Assembly: GCA_019751875.1 (NCBI GenBank)
Contig: JAIEMV010000015.1
Span: 1-64,000, forward strand
Length of the DNA: 64,000 nucleotides
Reading direction: 5' to 3'
From: Hyphomicrobium sp.
GTDB taxonomy: Bacteria > Pseudomonadota > Alphaproteobacteria > Rhizobiales > Hyphomicrobiaceae
The notes under the pieces were generated by a model. It searched no databases, had not been told where the DNA came from, and worked only from the letters and a program-made list of their open reading frames with translations. Shown one piece after another: positions 17,726-26,458 of the stretch. The position numbers and the translations under genes were made by a program. How positions within the stretch are numbered: position 1 is the stretch's first letter; every line of letters starts with the position of its first letter.

Positions 17726-18080
17726 CGATTACCTTTTCTTGAAGCCCGGCCGCAGCGCGGTGCCGGCGAGTCGCTATGAGCGGTTGCATATCCGCATAGG
17801 AGGCGCTTCAGGGCAAGTATGCCAATTTTCATGGTGTTCTTTTTCGCTCTCCGGCGCTGCCCGGCCGAAGACTGCCACCACTTGCGTCCGAAAGGAGGAA
17901 TTGACTGCCTCCGTGACGACTTAACGCGCCCTTCTGAAGAAAAGGAAGGTCGCAGATCGGGGTGTCATCTGCATGGGAGTGATAACGTCTGCATTGTCTG
18001 CGTTCGCAAGACGCCGTACCAAACGGCTAACAGGCCGCGCCTTTCGTGCGACCAGTAGGATGAAACAAGGCCGCCACAAC
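17726..18080. other. Intergenic region upstream of an unknown membrane protein
   Basis: About 350 bases between the divergent ABC exporter gene and the membrane protein gene. The frame of the latter is open back to 17973, but that part is arginine-rich and unlike a protein start. Promoters for both neighbours should lie here. I see no repeat, hairpin or recognisable operator. Confidence 0.4.
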
Positions 18081-18716
18081 ATGAAGATTGGATTGGCGAT
18101 CGCGCTCGTCCTGGCCACGATCGCGATCGGCGCATTGGCCCCAGCGGACGTGCAATCGTTCCTCGCAAGCGAAGGTGGCCCCGTCGAGTGGGCGACAGTC
18201 GCCTGCTATGCCGTTGCGTTGGGATACATCGTGTTTTGCGGACTATACCAGAAAGCAAAGTGGATTTTCTGGCTTATCGTTGTCTTCATGATGCGCGAAC
18301 TTGACTTCGACGCACGTTTTACCGGCGGAAAGATTACCAAGCTTGATTTCTATCTCGCGCCGGATTTGCACTTGCTGCAAGCTTTGTATGCTGTCGCCCT
18401 CCTCGGGGGCTTTTTCTTTGTGGTTTTCATGGTGGTCAAGTCGTATGGCAGAAACTTTGCCGTTGAAGTCAAGGAGGGGACGCCGATCGGGTTGGCGGCC
18501 ATCCTCGCCCTCATGGCGACAGGTTTGTCCAAGCTTATCGACGGCCCGAGACGCAAGGCGAGCCGTATGGGTATCGACCTTTCCGAGCAGCAGATCGTCA
18601 TCCTCCAAATCGTCGAGGAATCCCTTGAACTGCTTCTCCCCCTCATGATCATTGTTGCCCTCAGTCATTATCATCGAACTCTGCAAAGCCCGTCCTCTTT
18701 TGCGACGGGTCAGTGA
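18081..18716 (+). CDS. Integral membrane protein of unknown function
   Basis: About 211 residues from the ATG at 18081 (MKIGLAIALVLATIAIGALAP); an ATG at 18060 in the same frame would add seven residues. There are five or six hydrophobic segments (residues about 3-20, 36-55, 60-75, 95-120, 135-150 and 190-205). A conserved-looking loop has MMRELDFDARFTGGKITK, and a second charged loop has KLIDGPRRKASRMGI followed by acidic EESLEL, so a buried charged site is possible. I recognise no family. It sits directly before gmd on the same strand, 113 bases away, so a role with surface sugars is possible but unproven. Confidence 0.7.
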   Translation: MKIGLAIALVLATIAIGALAPADVQSFLASEGGPVEWATVACYAVALGYIVFCGLYQKAKWIFWLIVVFMMRELDFDARFTGGKITKLDFYLAPDLHLLQALYAVALLGGFFFVVFMVVKSYGRNFAVEVKEGTPIGLAAILALMATGLSKLIDGPRRKASRMGIDLSEQQIVILQIVEESLELLLPLMIIVALSHYHRTLQSPSSFATGQ

Positions 18717-18829
18717 TCGCAACGAGGCCGGACCGCGGCAATGCAGCAGTGCGCGTCACCCCTCTTCAGGGCTTGCGACCCCGCGCGCGGCCCCGTATCC
18801 ATCAATGAAGCGGCGGCGGGGGCAGGTTA

Positions 18830-19900
18830 TTGGTCAAAACAGCTCTTATCACAGGAGTTACCGGGCAGGACGGGGCTTATCTCACCGAACTCCTGTTGGG
18901 AAAGGGATATGTCGTCCACGGCATCAAGCGCCGGTCCTCGTCATTCAATACCGCACGAGTGGATCATCTATATGTCGACCCGCATGAGAGCGGCGCCAGA
19001 TTTTTCATGCATTATGGCGATCTGACTGATGCAACGAACCTCATTCGGATCGTACAAGAAACCCAGCCAGATGAAATCTATAATCTCGCGGCTCAGAGCC
19101 ATGTTCAGGTGAGCTTCGAGACGCCGGAGTACACGGCCAATTCGGATGCTCTGGGAACGTTGCGGCTGCTCGAAGCTATCCGCATTCTCGGGATCCAGGG
19201 CAAAGTACGATTCTACCAGGCCGCGACATCCGAGATGTACGGTAACGTGCAGGAAGTCCCCCAGCGGGAAACAACGCCGTTTCACCCGCGGTCGCCGTAT
19301 GCCATAGCCAAGTTATATGCCTATTGGATCACCGTGAACTACCGCGAAGCTTATGGCTTGCATGCCTCGAATGGCATCTTGTTCAACCATGAGGGTCCAA
19401 CGCGCGGCGAAACCTTTGTCACTCGCAAGATATCGCGTGCGGTCGCTGCGATCGATGCTGGAATGCAGAAGCAGTTGTTCTTGGGCAATCTCGATGCCAA
19501 GCGCGATTGGGGCCATGCGCGCGACTATGTGGACGGTATGTGGAGAATCCTGCAGCAGTCGCACGGAGACGACTACGTGCTCGCCACTGGCGAGACGCAT
19601 TCGGTTCGTGAGTTTGTAGAACTGGCCTTTGCCCAAATCGGCCGGACCATTGCTTGGTCAGGCGCCGGCGCAGATGAAATCGGTCGGGATGCAAACACCG
19701 GAGAGGCCCTCGTCCTGGTAGATCCCCGCTACTTCCGGCCCACTGAGGTCGATGAACTGCGCGGCGATCCAACCAAAGCTCGCGAAAAACTAGGGTGGCG
19801 GCATACCACCTCGTTTCGAGACCTAGTGGCCGAGATGGTGGCGGGCGATCGGGAAGTTATTTCGCGCGAGACCGGGCGACACGACCACTCGACCCGGTGA
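18830..19900 (+). CDS. gmd: GDP-mannose 4,6-dehydratase
   Basis: Short-chain dehydrogenase that converts GDP-D-mannose to GDP-4-keto-6-deoxymannose, the first step to GDP-fucose. The 356-residue protein has the NADP Rossmann motif [11 protein letters not shown] near the N-terminus, the [13 protein letters not shown] arginine loop, catalytic Thr-Ser-Glu in AATSEMYG, and the SPYAIAK Tyr-x3-Lys pair. The usual [14 protein letters not shown] segment reads [14 protein letters not shown], a change at a subunit-contact arginine. The start is TTG at 18830, since no in-frame ATG lies nearby. It is followed 22 bases later by fcl. Confidence 0.93.
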   Translation: MVKTALITGVTGQDGAYLTELLLGKGYVVHGIKRRSSSFNTARVDHLYVDPHESGARFFMHYGDLTDATNLIRIVQETQPDEIYNLAAQSHVQVSFETPEYTANSDALGTLRLLEAIRILGIQGKVRFYQAATSEMYGNVQEVPQRETTPFHPRSPYAIAKLYAYWITVNYREAYGLHASNGILFNHEGPTRGETFVTRKISRAVAAIDAGMQKQLFLGNLDAKRDWGHARDYVDGMWRILQQSHGDDYVLATGETHSVREFVELAFAQIGRTIAWSGAGADEIGRDANTGEALVLVDPRYFRPTEVDELRGDPTKAREKLGWRHTTSFRDLVAEMVAGDREVISRETGRHDHSTR

Positions 19901-19922
19901 GGCGTGCGCAGGAGAACTTGAC

Positions 19923-20870
19923 GTGGCCAGGTACACTTTGAATGGCAAGCGGGTTTTTGTTGCTGGTCACCGCGGCATGGTCGGCTCCGCGATCGTGCGC
20001 CGGCTCGAGTGTGAAGGCTGCACGGTGATCACGTCAAACCGGAGCGACTTGAATCTCGTTCGCCAGGATCAGGTCGACGCGTTTTTCCTGCAGATGCGGC
20101 CCCAGGCCGTTTTCATGGCAGCGGCAAAGGTCGGCGGCATCCATGCCAACGCCACGTTTCCTGCCGATTTTCTATACGACAATCTGTTGATCGCCGCGAA
20201 CGTTACGCGCGCGGCTTTCGCCACTGGTGTCGAAAAGATGCTATTCCTTGGTTCGTCTTGCATCTATCCGAAGTACGCCCCGCAACCTATCGCAGAAACC
20301 GCGCTTCTCACTGGCGCACTCGAACCTACGAACGAGTGGTATGCCGTCGCGAAGATAGCTGGCATCAAGCTGGCACAGGCCTATCGTCGCCAACACGGAT
20401 GCGATTTCATATCGGCAATGCCAACCAACCTGTACGGACCGGGTGACAGCTTCAATCTTTACACCAGTCACGTCTTGCCTGCGCTGATCCGGAAGGCGCA
20501 TGAGGCGAAGATCGCGGGCGACCCTACATTCAGCGTATGGGGGACCGGATCGCCCATGCGCGAGTTTCTGCACGTCGATGACTGCGCGGACGCTTTGGTT
20601 CACATCATGCAGTGCTATTCGGACCACGAGCACATCAACGTCGGATCCGGCAGGGAAATCAGCATCCAGGATTTGGCCGCACTTGTGGCGAAGGTCGTCG
20701 GTTTCAGCGGAGGAATTGCATTTGACAAGGCAAAGCCAGATGGGACGCCTCGCAAGTTGATGTGCTCGGCGAAGCTGAAGTCCCTCGGCTGGGAACCGCG
20801 AATCTCGCTGCGGGATGGAATTGCAGACACCTACCGCCATTTCCTATCGGCCGGGGACAGCAGACAGTAG
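19923..20870 (+). CDS. fcl: GDP-L-fucose synthase
   Basis: Bifunctional epimerase/reductase making GDP-L-fucose from the Gmd product with NADPH. The 315-residue protein has the nucleotide motif GHRGMVG, the catalytic GSSCIYPK cysteine (Cys109 equivalent), the EWYAVAKIAG Tyr-x3-Lys pair, the TNLYGPGDSFNLYTSHVLPA segment with the general acid histidine, and SPMREFLHVDD. The start is GTG at 19923. Its 3' end overlaps the open frame of the next gene, whose own start I place 84 bases downstream. With gmd it gives a complete route from GDP-mannose to GDP-fucose. Confidence 0.94.
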   Translation: MARYTLNGKRVFVAGHRGMVGSAIVRRLECEGCTVITSNRSDLNLVRQDQVDAFFLQMRPQAVFMAAAKVGGIHANATFPADFLYDNLLIAANVTRAAFATGVEKMLFLGSSCIYPKYAPQPIAETALLTGALEPTNEWYAVAKIAGIKLAQAYRRQHGCDFISAMPTNLYGPGDSFNLYTSHVLPALIRKAHEAKIAGDPTFSVWGTGSPMREFLHVDDCADALVHIMQCYSDHEHINVGSGREISIQDLAALVAKVVGFSGGIAFDKAKPDGTPRKLMCSAKLKSLGWEPRISLRDGIADTYRHFLSAGDSRQ

Positions 20871-20953
20871 CATGTTCGCATCTGGGATTGTGTTGCGAGC
20901 TTGGACTTCACTCTAGGATCTGGGTATCGTCTCGTTCTGCCGATGAGGTTTCT

Positions 20954-22012
20954 TTGGTTCGCTCGCATACCAGACCGCTAACGGCAGTGCTGTTGAGCGA
21001 CGGCATCCCTGGGCACTTTAGATGCGCTGAGGGTATACTCGAAGCAGCCCGGCGGCTTGCCCGGATTGATGCCACGACAATCTCTGTTCGCAGATCTCGC
21101 TTCGTTCCGGGACGACTTTTGGCGTGGCTGACCAAAGGTCGTCGCTTAGACCCGTCAATGATCCTCAGACGCGTGTATGGTGTGGCCGTCGACGAGTTCC
21201 CGCGTCCGGATCTCATCATATCGGCCGGTGGCGACACGCTGGCGGCGAACATTGCGCTGGCCCGGCTCACGGGGGCACCTAACATTTTTTTCGGATCGTT
21301 GAGGCGGTACTCGCCCGATGATTTTTCGCTCGCCCTCAATTCGTATCCCGCCTCGCGACCGGGGGGTAATCAGGCTCGGATTCTAAAACCGTCTCCCGCG
21401 GATCCTGGCACCCTGCCCGCCGCCGATATTCTTGATCACCGGGACGGCCCAAGAGTCTGTGGACTACTCGTGGGCGGTCCGTCGGGTGACGCGCGATGGA
21501 CTGAGCGCGACTGGGAACGCCTGTTCCAGTTTTTACGGCAGACTCATCTGACTCTCGGCATGACGTGGATCGTTTCGAATTCCCGTCGGACGCCGTCCAG
21601 GGTGAGTGATCGGTTGAACGCCATGTCTGACGACACGGCGAGCATGATGCGTCGTTTTATCGATGTCCGTACCGCCGGCTCGGGCACGCTCTTGGACCTG
21701 TTTCAGAACTGCGCGGCTGTGGCTGTCACTGCTGATTCCAGTGCAATGATGTCCGAGGCTGTCTGGATGCGACGGCCAACAGTTGCGCTGAGGCCAGCTG
21801 ATATGGTTCTGCCGCCAAACGAAGTCGAATACCGAAACTGGCTGCAAGAGCGTCATCTGTTCCGAGAGCTCGGCTTAGGGGACATCTCGCCGGAGCGCTA
21901 CGTTACGGCTTTGCGCGAGGTCACACCCATGGCGGAAAACCCGCAAGAGGAATTGGCAAAGCTTCTCGCCGGCAAGCTGCCGGCGGTGTTCGCAAATAAA
22001 ATTGAAAGCTAG
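20954..22012 (+). CDS. ELM1/DUF1022-family protein
   Basis: About 352 residues when started at the TTG at 20954 (SD-like GAGG nine bases upstream); the frame is open to 20762 but that part overlaps fcl and lacks homology. Recognisable family segments are LLSDGIPGHFRCAEGI, DLIISAGGDTLAANI, GAPNIFFGSLR, GLLVGGPSGDARW, WIVSNSRRTP and AVAVTADSSAMMSEAV. The bacterial group is annotated mitochondrial fission ELM1 and resembles GT-B glycosyltransferases in fold, with SRRTP and DSxSM at the presumed nucleotide-sugar site. A role in using the GDP-fucose made by the two preceding genes is plausible. Confidence 0.8.
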   Translation: MVRSHTRPLTAVLLSDGIPGHFRCAEGILEAARRLARIDATTISVRRSRFVPGRLLAWLTKGRRLDPSMILRRVYGVAVDEFPRPDLIISAGGDTLAANIALARLTGAPNIFFGSLRRYSPDDFSLALNSYPASRPGGNQARILKPSPADPGTLPAADILDHRDGPRVCGLLVGGPSGDARWTERDWERLFQFLRQTHLTLGMTWIVSNSRRTPSRVSDRLNAMSDDTASMMRRFIDVRTAGSGTLLDLFQNCAAVAVTADSSAMMSEAVWMRRPTVALRPADMVLPPNEVEYRNWLQERHLFRELGLGDISPERYVTALREVTPMAENPQEELAKLLAGKLPAVFANKIES

Positions 22013-22027
22013 ATCGCGCTTCCGGGG

Positions 22028-22402
22028 TCAGGATGCCGTTGAGACGGAGATGGTCTCGCCGGCATGCACGGAACGGAGTATTGCGACGTCGTCAAGGGCC
22101 ATCGCCCATATGTTGCACGGAGCAGCGAGGCGAAGCTCGCCATTGCGTGAAAGGGGCGTCGGGCCAAAGGCGATGGCGATCGCGTCTCCCTGCGGCCAAA
22201 AAACGATCTCGCCCAGATTTACCACATCGCGCGCCTCCGGCTCGGCCACGGCCTGGACGGACGTGTGGAAATATATTTCCGGACCCCACGTTTGTGCCGA
22301 TCCCTGGATCGGCAATGACCGCCAGATTTCGTCGGCGGTTGGCGTGTCGAGCAGACGGGCGCGAATGGCGACTTCGCCCGCATGGATCAGGATCTCACGC
22401 AC
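22028..22402 (-). CDS. Cyclophilin-like fold protein (PF04126)
   Basis: A 124-residue protein with the features of the TM1367-like cyclophilin-like family: TADEIWRSLPIQGSAQTWGPEIYFHT, GEIVFWPQGDAIAIAFGPTPLS and a C-terminal ALDDVAILRSVHAGETI. These small beta-barrels look like cyclophilins but lack the isomerase active-site residues, and their function is unknown. The gene follows fabF on the same strand with 88 bases between and is convergent with the ELM1-like gene 15 bases away. Confidence 0.8.
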   Translation of the reverse strand: MREILIHAGEVAIRARLLDTPTADEIWRSLPIQGSAQTWGPEIYFHTSVQAVAEPEARDVVNLGEIVFWPQGDAIAIAFGPTPLSRNGELRLAAPCNIWAMALDDVAILRSVHAGETISVSTAS

Positions 22403-22490
22403 GTTCTCCTCCGCCAGCGCCTTGACCGGGCCGTTCCGACCAGTCTCTCACTCGCGAGCCCAACCTTCAAGGCTATTGGGGCGCGGCTGT

Positions 22491-23729
22491 TCAGGCTGGT
22501 GGTGGGCCGAAGATGAGCACGGCGTTGAGGCCACCGAAAGCGAAAGAGTTCGACATGGCGTGGGTGACCTTCAGGTCACGGCCGACATTGGGAATATAGT
22601 CGAGGTCGCATCCATCCCCCGGCTCGTCGAGGCCAATCGTAGGTGGCACCCAGCTTTCCTGCATCGCCTTTATGCAAGCGACCGCTTCGATGCCGCCACC
22701 GGCGCCGAGCGGATGGCCGTGCATCGACTTGGTGGAGGAGATGGCGAGTTTGTAGGCGTGATCGCCGAAAACGTTCTTGATCGCCTTGGTCTCGTTGATG
22801 TCGTTGTCCATGGTCGCGGTACCATGGGCGTTGAGGTACTGGATGGCGTCCGGCTTGAGACCGGCGTCATCGAGCGCGTTCTGCATGGCGACGGAGGGAC
22901 CTTCGACGGTCGGCTTGACCATGTCCTGACTGTCGGAGGCCATGCCGTAGCCGACCAGTTCCGCAAGAATCGTCGCGCCGCGCGCCTGCGCGTGCTCCAG
23001 GCTTTCCATCACGAGAATACCGGCACCCTCGCCGAGCACCGTACCGTTGCGCTTTTTGGAGAACGGAAAACAGCCTTCGGGTGACAGCACGTGGAGAGCC
23101 TGCCAGGCCTTCATGGTGCCGTAGTTGATGACGCTCTCGGAGGCGCCGGCGATCGCGACGTCGACGAGGCCGTTCTGGATGTAGTCACGAGCAATGCCGA
23201 TGGCGTGGGTCGCGGTCGAGCAGGCGGAGCAGGTCGCGAACGTTGGACCCTTGACGCCGAATTCGATGCCGACGTGCGCGGCCGCCGACGAGCCGATAAT
23301 GCGCAGCAGTGTCAGCGGGTGGGTCGCGCGCTTATTGTGGATGAAGAGGTCGCGATAGGCGGTCTCATACGTCACAAGGCCGCCCGCTCCCGAACCGATG
23401 ATGCAAGCCGAACGGTAAGGATCGGCTGTCGGCATTTCGAGGCCGGACATACGCACGGCTTCATCCGCAGCGACGGCGGCGAACCAGGAGTAACGATCGG
23501 CCAGCGAAATAATGCGGTCGCGCTTGAAGTGCTTAAGGCGCGCTTTGTGGTCGAAATCCTTAATCTGCGCGGCAATGAGGATCTTCAGGTCGTCGAGAGG
23601 GAAACCGCCCAGCGCGCTGACGCCGGACTTGCCGGCTCGCAGGCCAGCCCAGAACTCGTCGACCGTGGTGCCGATGGGCGTGACTGCGCCCATGCCGGTG
23701 ATGACTACGCGGCGCTTCTGATCAGCCAT
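22491..23729 (-). CDS. Beta-ketoacyl-ACP synthase, FabF/NodE-like
   Basis: A 412-residue condensing enzyme that elongates acyl chains on acyl carrier protein using malonyl-ACP. The thiolase fold shows the catalytic triad at Cys170 (ATCSACSTATHA), His302 (NAHGTATMDND) and His339 (KSMHGHPLGAGG). I start at MADQKRRVV (23729); the frame continues 15 codons upstream. It lies 120 bases after a dedicated acyl carrier protein gene on the same strand, not in a fabD-fabG cluster, so it probably serves a specialised acyl chain rather than housekeeping synthesis. This arrangement resembles nodF-nodE. The actual product is unknown. Confidence 0.9.
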   Translation of the reverse strand: MADQKRRVVITGMGAVTPIGTTVDEFWAGLRAGKSGVSALGGFPLDDLKILIAAQIKDFDHKARLKHFKRDRIISLADRYSWFAAVAADEAVRMSGLEMPTADPYRSACIIGSGAGGLVTYETAYRDLFIHNKRATHPLTLLRIIGSSAAAHVGIEFGVKGPTFATCSACSTATHAIGIARDYIQNGLVDVAIAGASESVINYGTMKAWQALHVLSPEGCFPFSKKRNGTVLGEGAGILVMESLEHAQARGATILAELVGYGMASDSQDMVKPTVEGPSVAMQNALDDAGLKPDAIQYLNAHGTATMDNDINETKAIKNVFGDHAYKLAISSTKSMHGHPLGAGGGIEAVACIKAMQESWVPPTIGLDEPGDGCDLDYIPNVGRDLKVTHAMSNSFAFGGLNAVLIFGPPPA

Positions 23730-23850
23730 GACAATACTCACACTCTGGCCGGCGTGCGCCGAACCGCAGGACATTCATTCTCTCAGGGCGCTGCGCGGCC
23801 GACACGATCCGGGGGCGCATGCGAAGGGGCGGCAGCGGCCGCCCCGGCCA

Positions 23851-24120
23851 TCAGGCCTTCGCTGCGGCCGCGGGGCCGCCAGCCATCAAAGACTTCACGC
23901 GATCGACAACGGAGCCGACGGTCTTGAAGTCTTCAACGTCTTCGTTGGCGTTGTAGGGGATTTCGATGCCGAACGTGTCTTCGATGTCGAACACGATCAT
24001 CGCCAGATCGAGCGATTCAATCTTGAGATCCGTGAGCTGCGTCGAGAGAGAAATGTCGTCCCGAGGCTCCTTCATGTGCTTCTTGAGGATCTCGATGATC
24101 TTCGTTGCTACTTCGTCCAT
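23851..24120 (-). CDS. Acyl carrier protein (specialised)
   Basis: An 89-residue acidic helical protein starting MDEVATKIIEILKKHM. The phosphopantetheine serine is Ser36 in DLKIESLDLA; the usual D-S-L is here E-S-L. The following IVFDIEDTFGIEIP is the standard helix II and loop of ACPs. The C-terminus ends in an alanine- and glycine-rich tail (AGGPAAAAKA). It is the first gene of an acp-fabF unit. It is not the housekeeping AcpP of this organism, judging from context and sequence, and may carry an unusual acyl chain for a surface lipid. Confidence 0.9.
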   Translation of the reverse strand: MDEVATKIIEILKKHMKEPRDDISLSTQLTDLKIESLDLAMIVFDIEDTFGIEIPYNANEDVEDFKTVGSVVDRVKSLMAGGPAAAAKA

Positions 24121-24610
24121 ATCGCTCTCCACACCAGTCCCCGCCGCATCAAGGCCGGAACTGGACACAGGTTCCCTAATTCTGTTCCTAGGTCACGACA
24201 GATTTCGCAACAAGCTAGGCCGTCACATAACCTTAAAGGCTCTCCAAGTCCAGCCGAGCACGCTCAGCTACACATAGTCTAAACCTCCCTCCGAGCAGCC
24301 CAAGAGCGACCGCGATATTCAGCGGCACAATGCTGGACCCCCACTTTCGTGCGGCCGGTTACCCGGCCCAATCCCCAGGATCAAGGACACCGGGTCTGCC
24401 CTGGGTCTAGTCCTAAACCATGAAAAAGTGTTCAATGGCTCCGGCTAGTAGCGTGCTTGGAACCGCTTTCGAGCATTGTTCAGAAGCGTAGAGAAGTGGC
24501 CTTGGCGCCGCATAGGCCGGGAGGGCGTTCCGAGGTTCAGGAGGCCGCGGCAGCCGAACAAGGCTAATGACAAAAAAACGGTGCTGCGTCAATCATTTGG
24601 CAGGTAGGTC
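24121..24610. other. Divergent intergenic region between acp and fadD
   Basis: About 490 bases containing the promoters for two divergent units. A frame of 23 codons beginning ATGAAAAAGTG at 24420 has no ribosome site of note and is not called. No hairpin or repeat stands out, and I cannot find a convincing FadR-like palindrome. Confidence 0.4.
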
Positions 24611-26332
24611 ATGACTGATAAAGCTCCCGCCGCGTCTTCTGAAGCCCCGGATTCTCCCGCCTGGCTGCGCCGTTATCCGCCTGGTGTGGACTGGTTTGCC
24701 GAGATTCCTGACGGGGCTGTTTTCTCATTGCTCGACGATGCCGCCAGGACCTACCCCAAACGGCCGTGCACCAACTTTTTTGGCAGACTCACATCTTATG
24801 GTGAGATGGCAATACTGGTCGATCAAGCGGCCGCCGGGTTGCAGAGACTCGGTGTCGGCAAGGGCACCAAAGTCGGCCTTTTTCTGCCGAATTCCCCGAC
24901 GTTCATCGTCTACTACTATGCCACGCTCAAGGCAGGCGCGACGGTGGTCAATTACAATCCACTTTACACGGTCGAGGAACTGACCTTCCAGGTGAAGGAC
25001 AGCGAGACCGAAATCATGATCACGCTCGATCTGCAGATGCTGTTCGAGAAGGTCGATGCGCTGCTCCAATCGGACGTGCTGCCGCGTGCGGTCGTGTGTT
25101 CCTTCGCGGCGCTGTTGCCGTCGCCGATGAGCACGCTCTTCAAGATTTTCAAACGCAAGCAGATCGCCAAGCCCAAATCTTCGTCGGCTGCACAGCGCGT
25201 GGTGTTGGAACGGGATCTTCTCGTGAAGGGGGCGAAGCCGTCTCCCGTCGTCATTAACCCCGACGCCGACATTGCGGTGCTGCAATACACAGGCGGGACG
25301 ACCGGCACGCCGAAGGGCGCCATGCTCACCCATGCGAACCTGACCCGCAATACGCGCCAAGTGATGATGTGGGCACCGGACCTCGGTCAGGGGCAGGAGC
25401 GGGTGATGGGCGTGCTGCCGTTCTTTCACGTGTTCGCGATGACGGTCGTGATGAACTTCGGCATCGCAAAAGCGGCGGAAATCGTCATGATGCCGCGGTT
25501 CACGCTGGATGAAGGGCTGGCACTCATCAACAAGGTCCGGCCGACGATCATGCCGGGCGTGCCGACGCTCTTCAATGCGATCCAGAATCATCCAAAGATC
25601 AAATCTTACGATCTCACGTCGCTGAAGTTCTGTCTGTCCGGCGGGGCACCGCTGCCGCTCGAAGTGAAGCAGAAGTTCGAGGCGACAACAGGGTGCAGAC
25701 TGGTCGAAGGCTATGGCCTGTCTGAGGCTTCTCCCGTCGTGACGTGCAATCCTATCGAGGGAGCGCCGCCGCCCGGTTCGATCGGTTTGCCGCTGCCTGG
25801 AACCACCGTTTCACTGCGTAGCCTTGCCGATCCGAACGTGCCCGTCGCGCCCGGTGAACGTGGGGAATTGTGTGTGAAGGGTCCCCAGGTCATGCGCGGA
25901 TACTGGAAGCGGCCCGAGGAGACGGCCAATCAGTTTACAGGGGACTTTCTTCGCACGGGCGATGTTGCGATCATGGATGAAAACGGCTTTTTCCAGATTG
26001 TCGACCGCATCAAGGACCTCATCATCTGCTCGGGCTACAACGTCTATCCGCGGCGTGTGGAGGAGGCGATCTATGAACACCCTGCTGTGGAGGAAGTGAC
26101 GGTCATCGGTATCCCGGACAAGTACCGTGGTGAAGCACCCAAGGCGTTCATCAAACTTCGAGCAGGCCACACAGCAACAGCCGGAGATATCCAGAAGCAT
26201 CTTTCGGTGAAGCTCTCAAAAATCGAATGGCCTGCCGCGATCGAGTTTCGCGACAGCCTGCCCAAGACCATGGTCGGGAAGCTTTCGAAGAAGGAACTCA
26301 AGGCGGAGGAAGCACAGAACCGATCAGCTTGA
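24611..26332 (+). CDS. fadD: Long-chain fatty acid-CoA ligase
   Basis: Activates fatty acids to acyl-CoA with ATP, feeding beta-oxidation and phospholipid synthesis at the inner membrane. The 573-residue protein has the AMP-binding P-loop motif YTGGTTGTPKGA, the linker GYGLSEASPVVTCNP, the FLRTGDVA aspartate and the DRIKDLIICSGYNVYPRRVEE FACS signature. The C-terminal lysine is in LPKTMVGKLSKKEL. A GGCAGGTAGGTC region precedes the ATG. The beta-oxidation genes for its product lie far downstream on the other strand (43161-47685). Confidence 0.93.
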   Translation: MTDKAPAASSEAPDSPAWLRRYPPGVDWFAEIPDGAVFSLLDDAARTYPKRPCTNFFGRLTSYGEMAILVDQAAAGLQRLGVGKGTKVGLFLPNSPTFIVYYYATLKAGATVVNYNPLYTVEELTFQVKDSETEIMITLDLQMLFEKVDALLQSDVLPRAVVCSFAALLPSPMSTLFKIFKRKQIAKPKSSSAAQRVVLERDLLVKGAKPSPVVINPDADIAVLQYTGGTTGTPKGAMLTHANLTRNTRQVMMWAPDLGQGQERVMGVLPFFHVFAMTVVMNFGIAKAAEIVMMPRFTLDEGLALINKVRPTIMPGVPTLFNAIQNHPKIKSYDLTSLKFCLSGGAPLPLEVKQKFEATTGCRLVEGYGLSEASPVVTCNPIEGAPPPGSIGLPLPGTTVSLRSLADPNVPVAPGERGELCVKGPQVMRGYWKRPEETANQFTGDFLRTGDVAIMDENGFFQIVDRIKDLIICSGYNVYPRRVEEAIYEHPAVEEVTVIGIPDKYRGEAPKAFIKLRAGHTATAGDIQKHLSVKLSKIEWPAAIEFRDSLPKTMVGKLSKKELKAEEAQNRSA

Positions 26333-26458
26333 GTGCCTCGTCCCCCGAGCAACCGCCATGTCTCTCAGCCGTTAGATAAAATTTTAACATCTGCGCAAAC
26401 CGCCTCGAAACGTTATGCGGCTATAGATCGGGCTGCTATTACCGCATCGAGGTGGCAG

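Noticed and set aside
20762-20953. N-terminal extension of the ELM1-like gene to 20762
   Set aside because: The extension overlaps the conserved fcl C-terminus and has no homology to ELM1 proteins.
24420-24491. A 23-codon frame before fadD
   Set aside because: No ribosome site, no hydrophobic or recognisable feature, and short enough to occur by chance.
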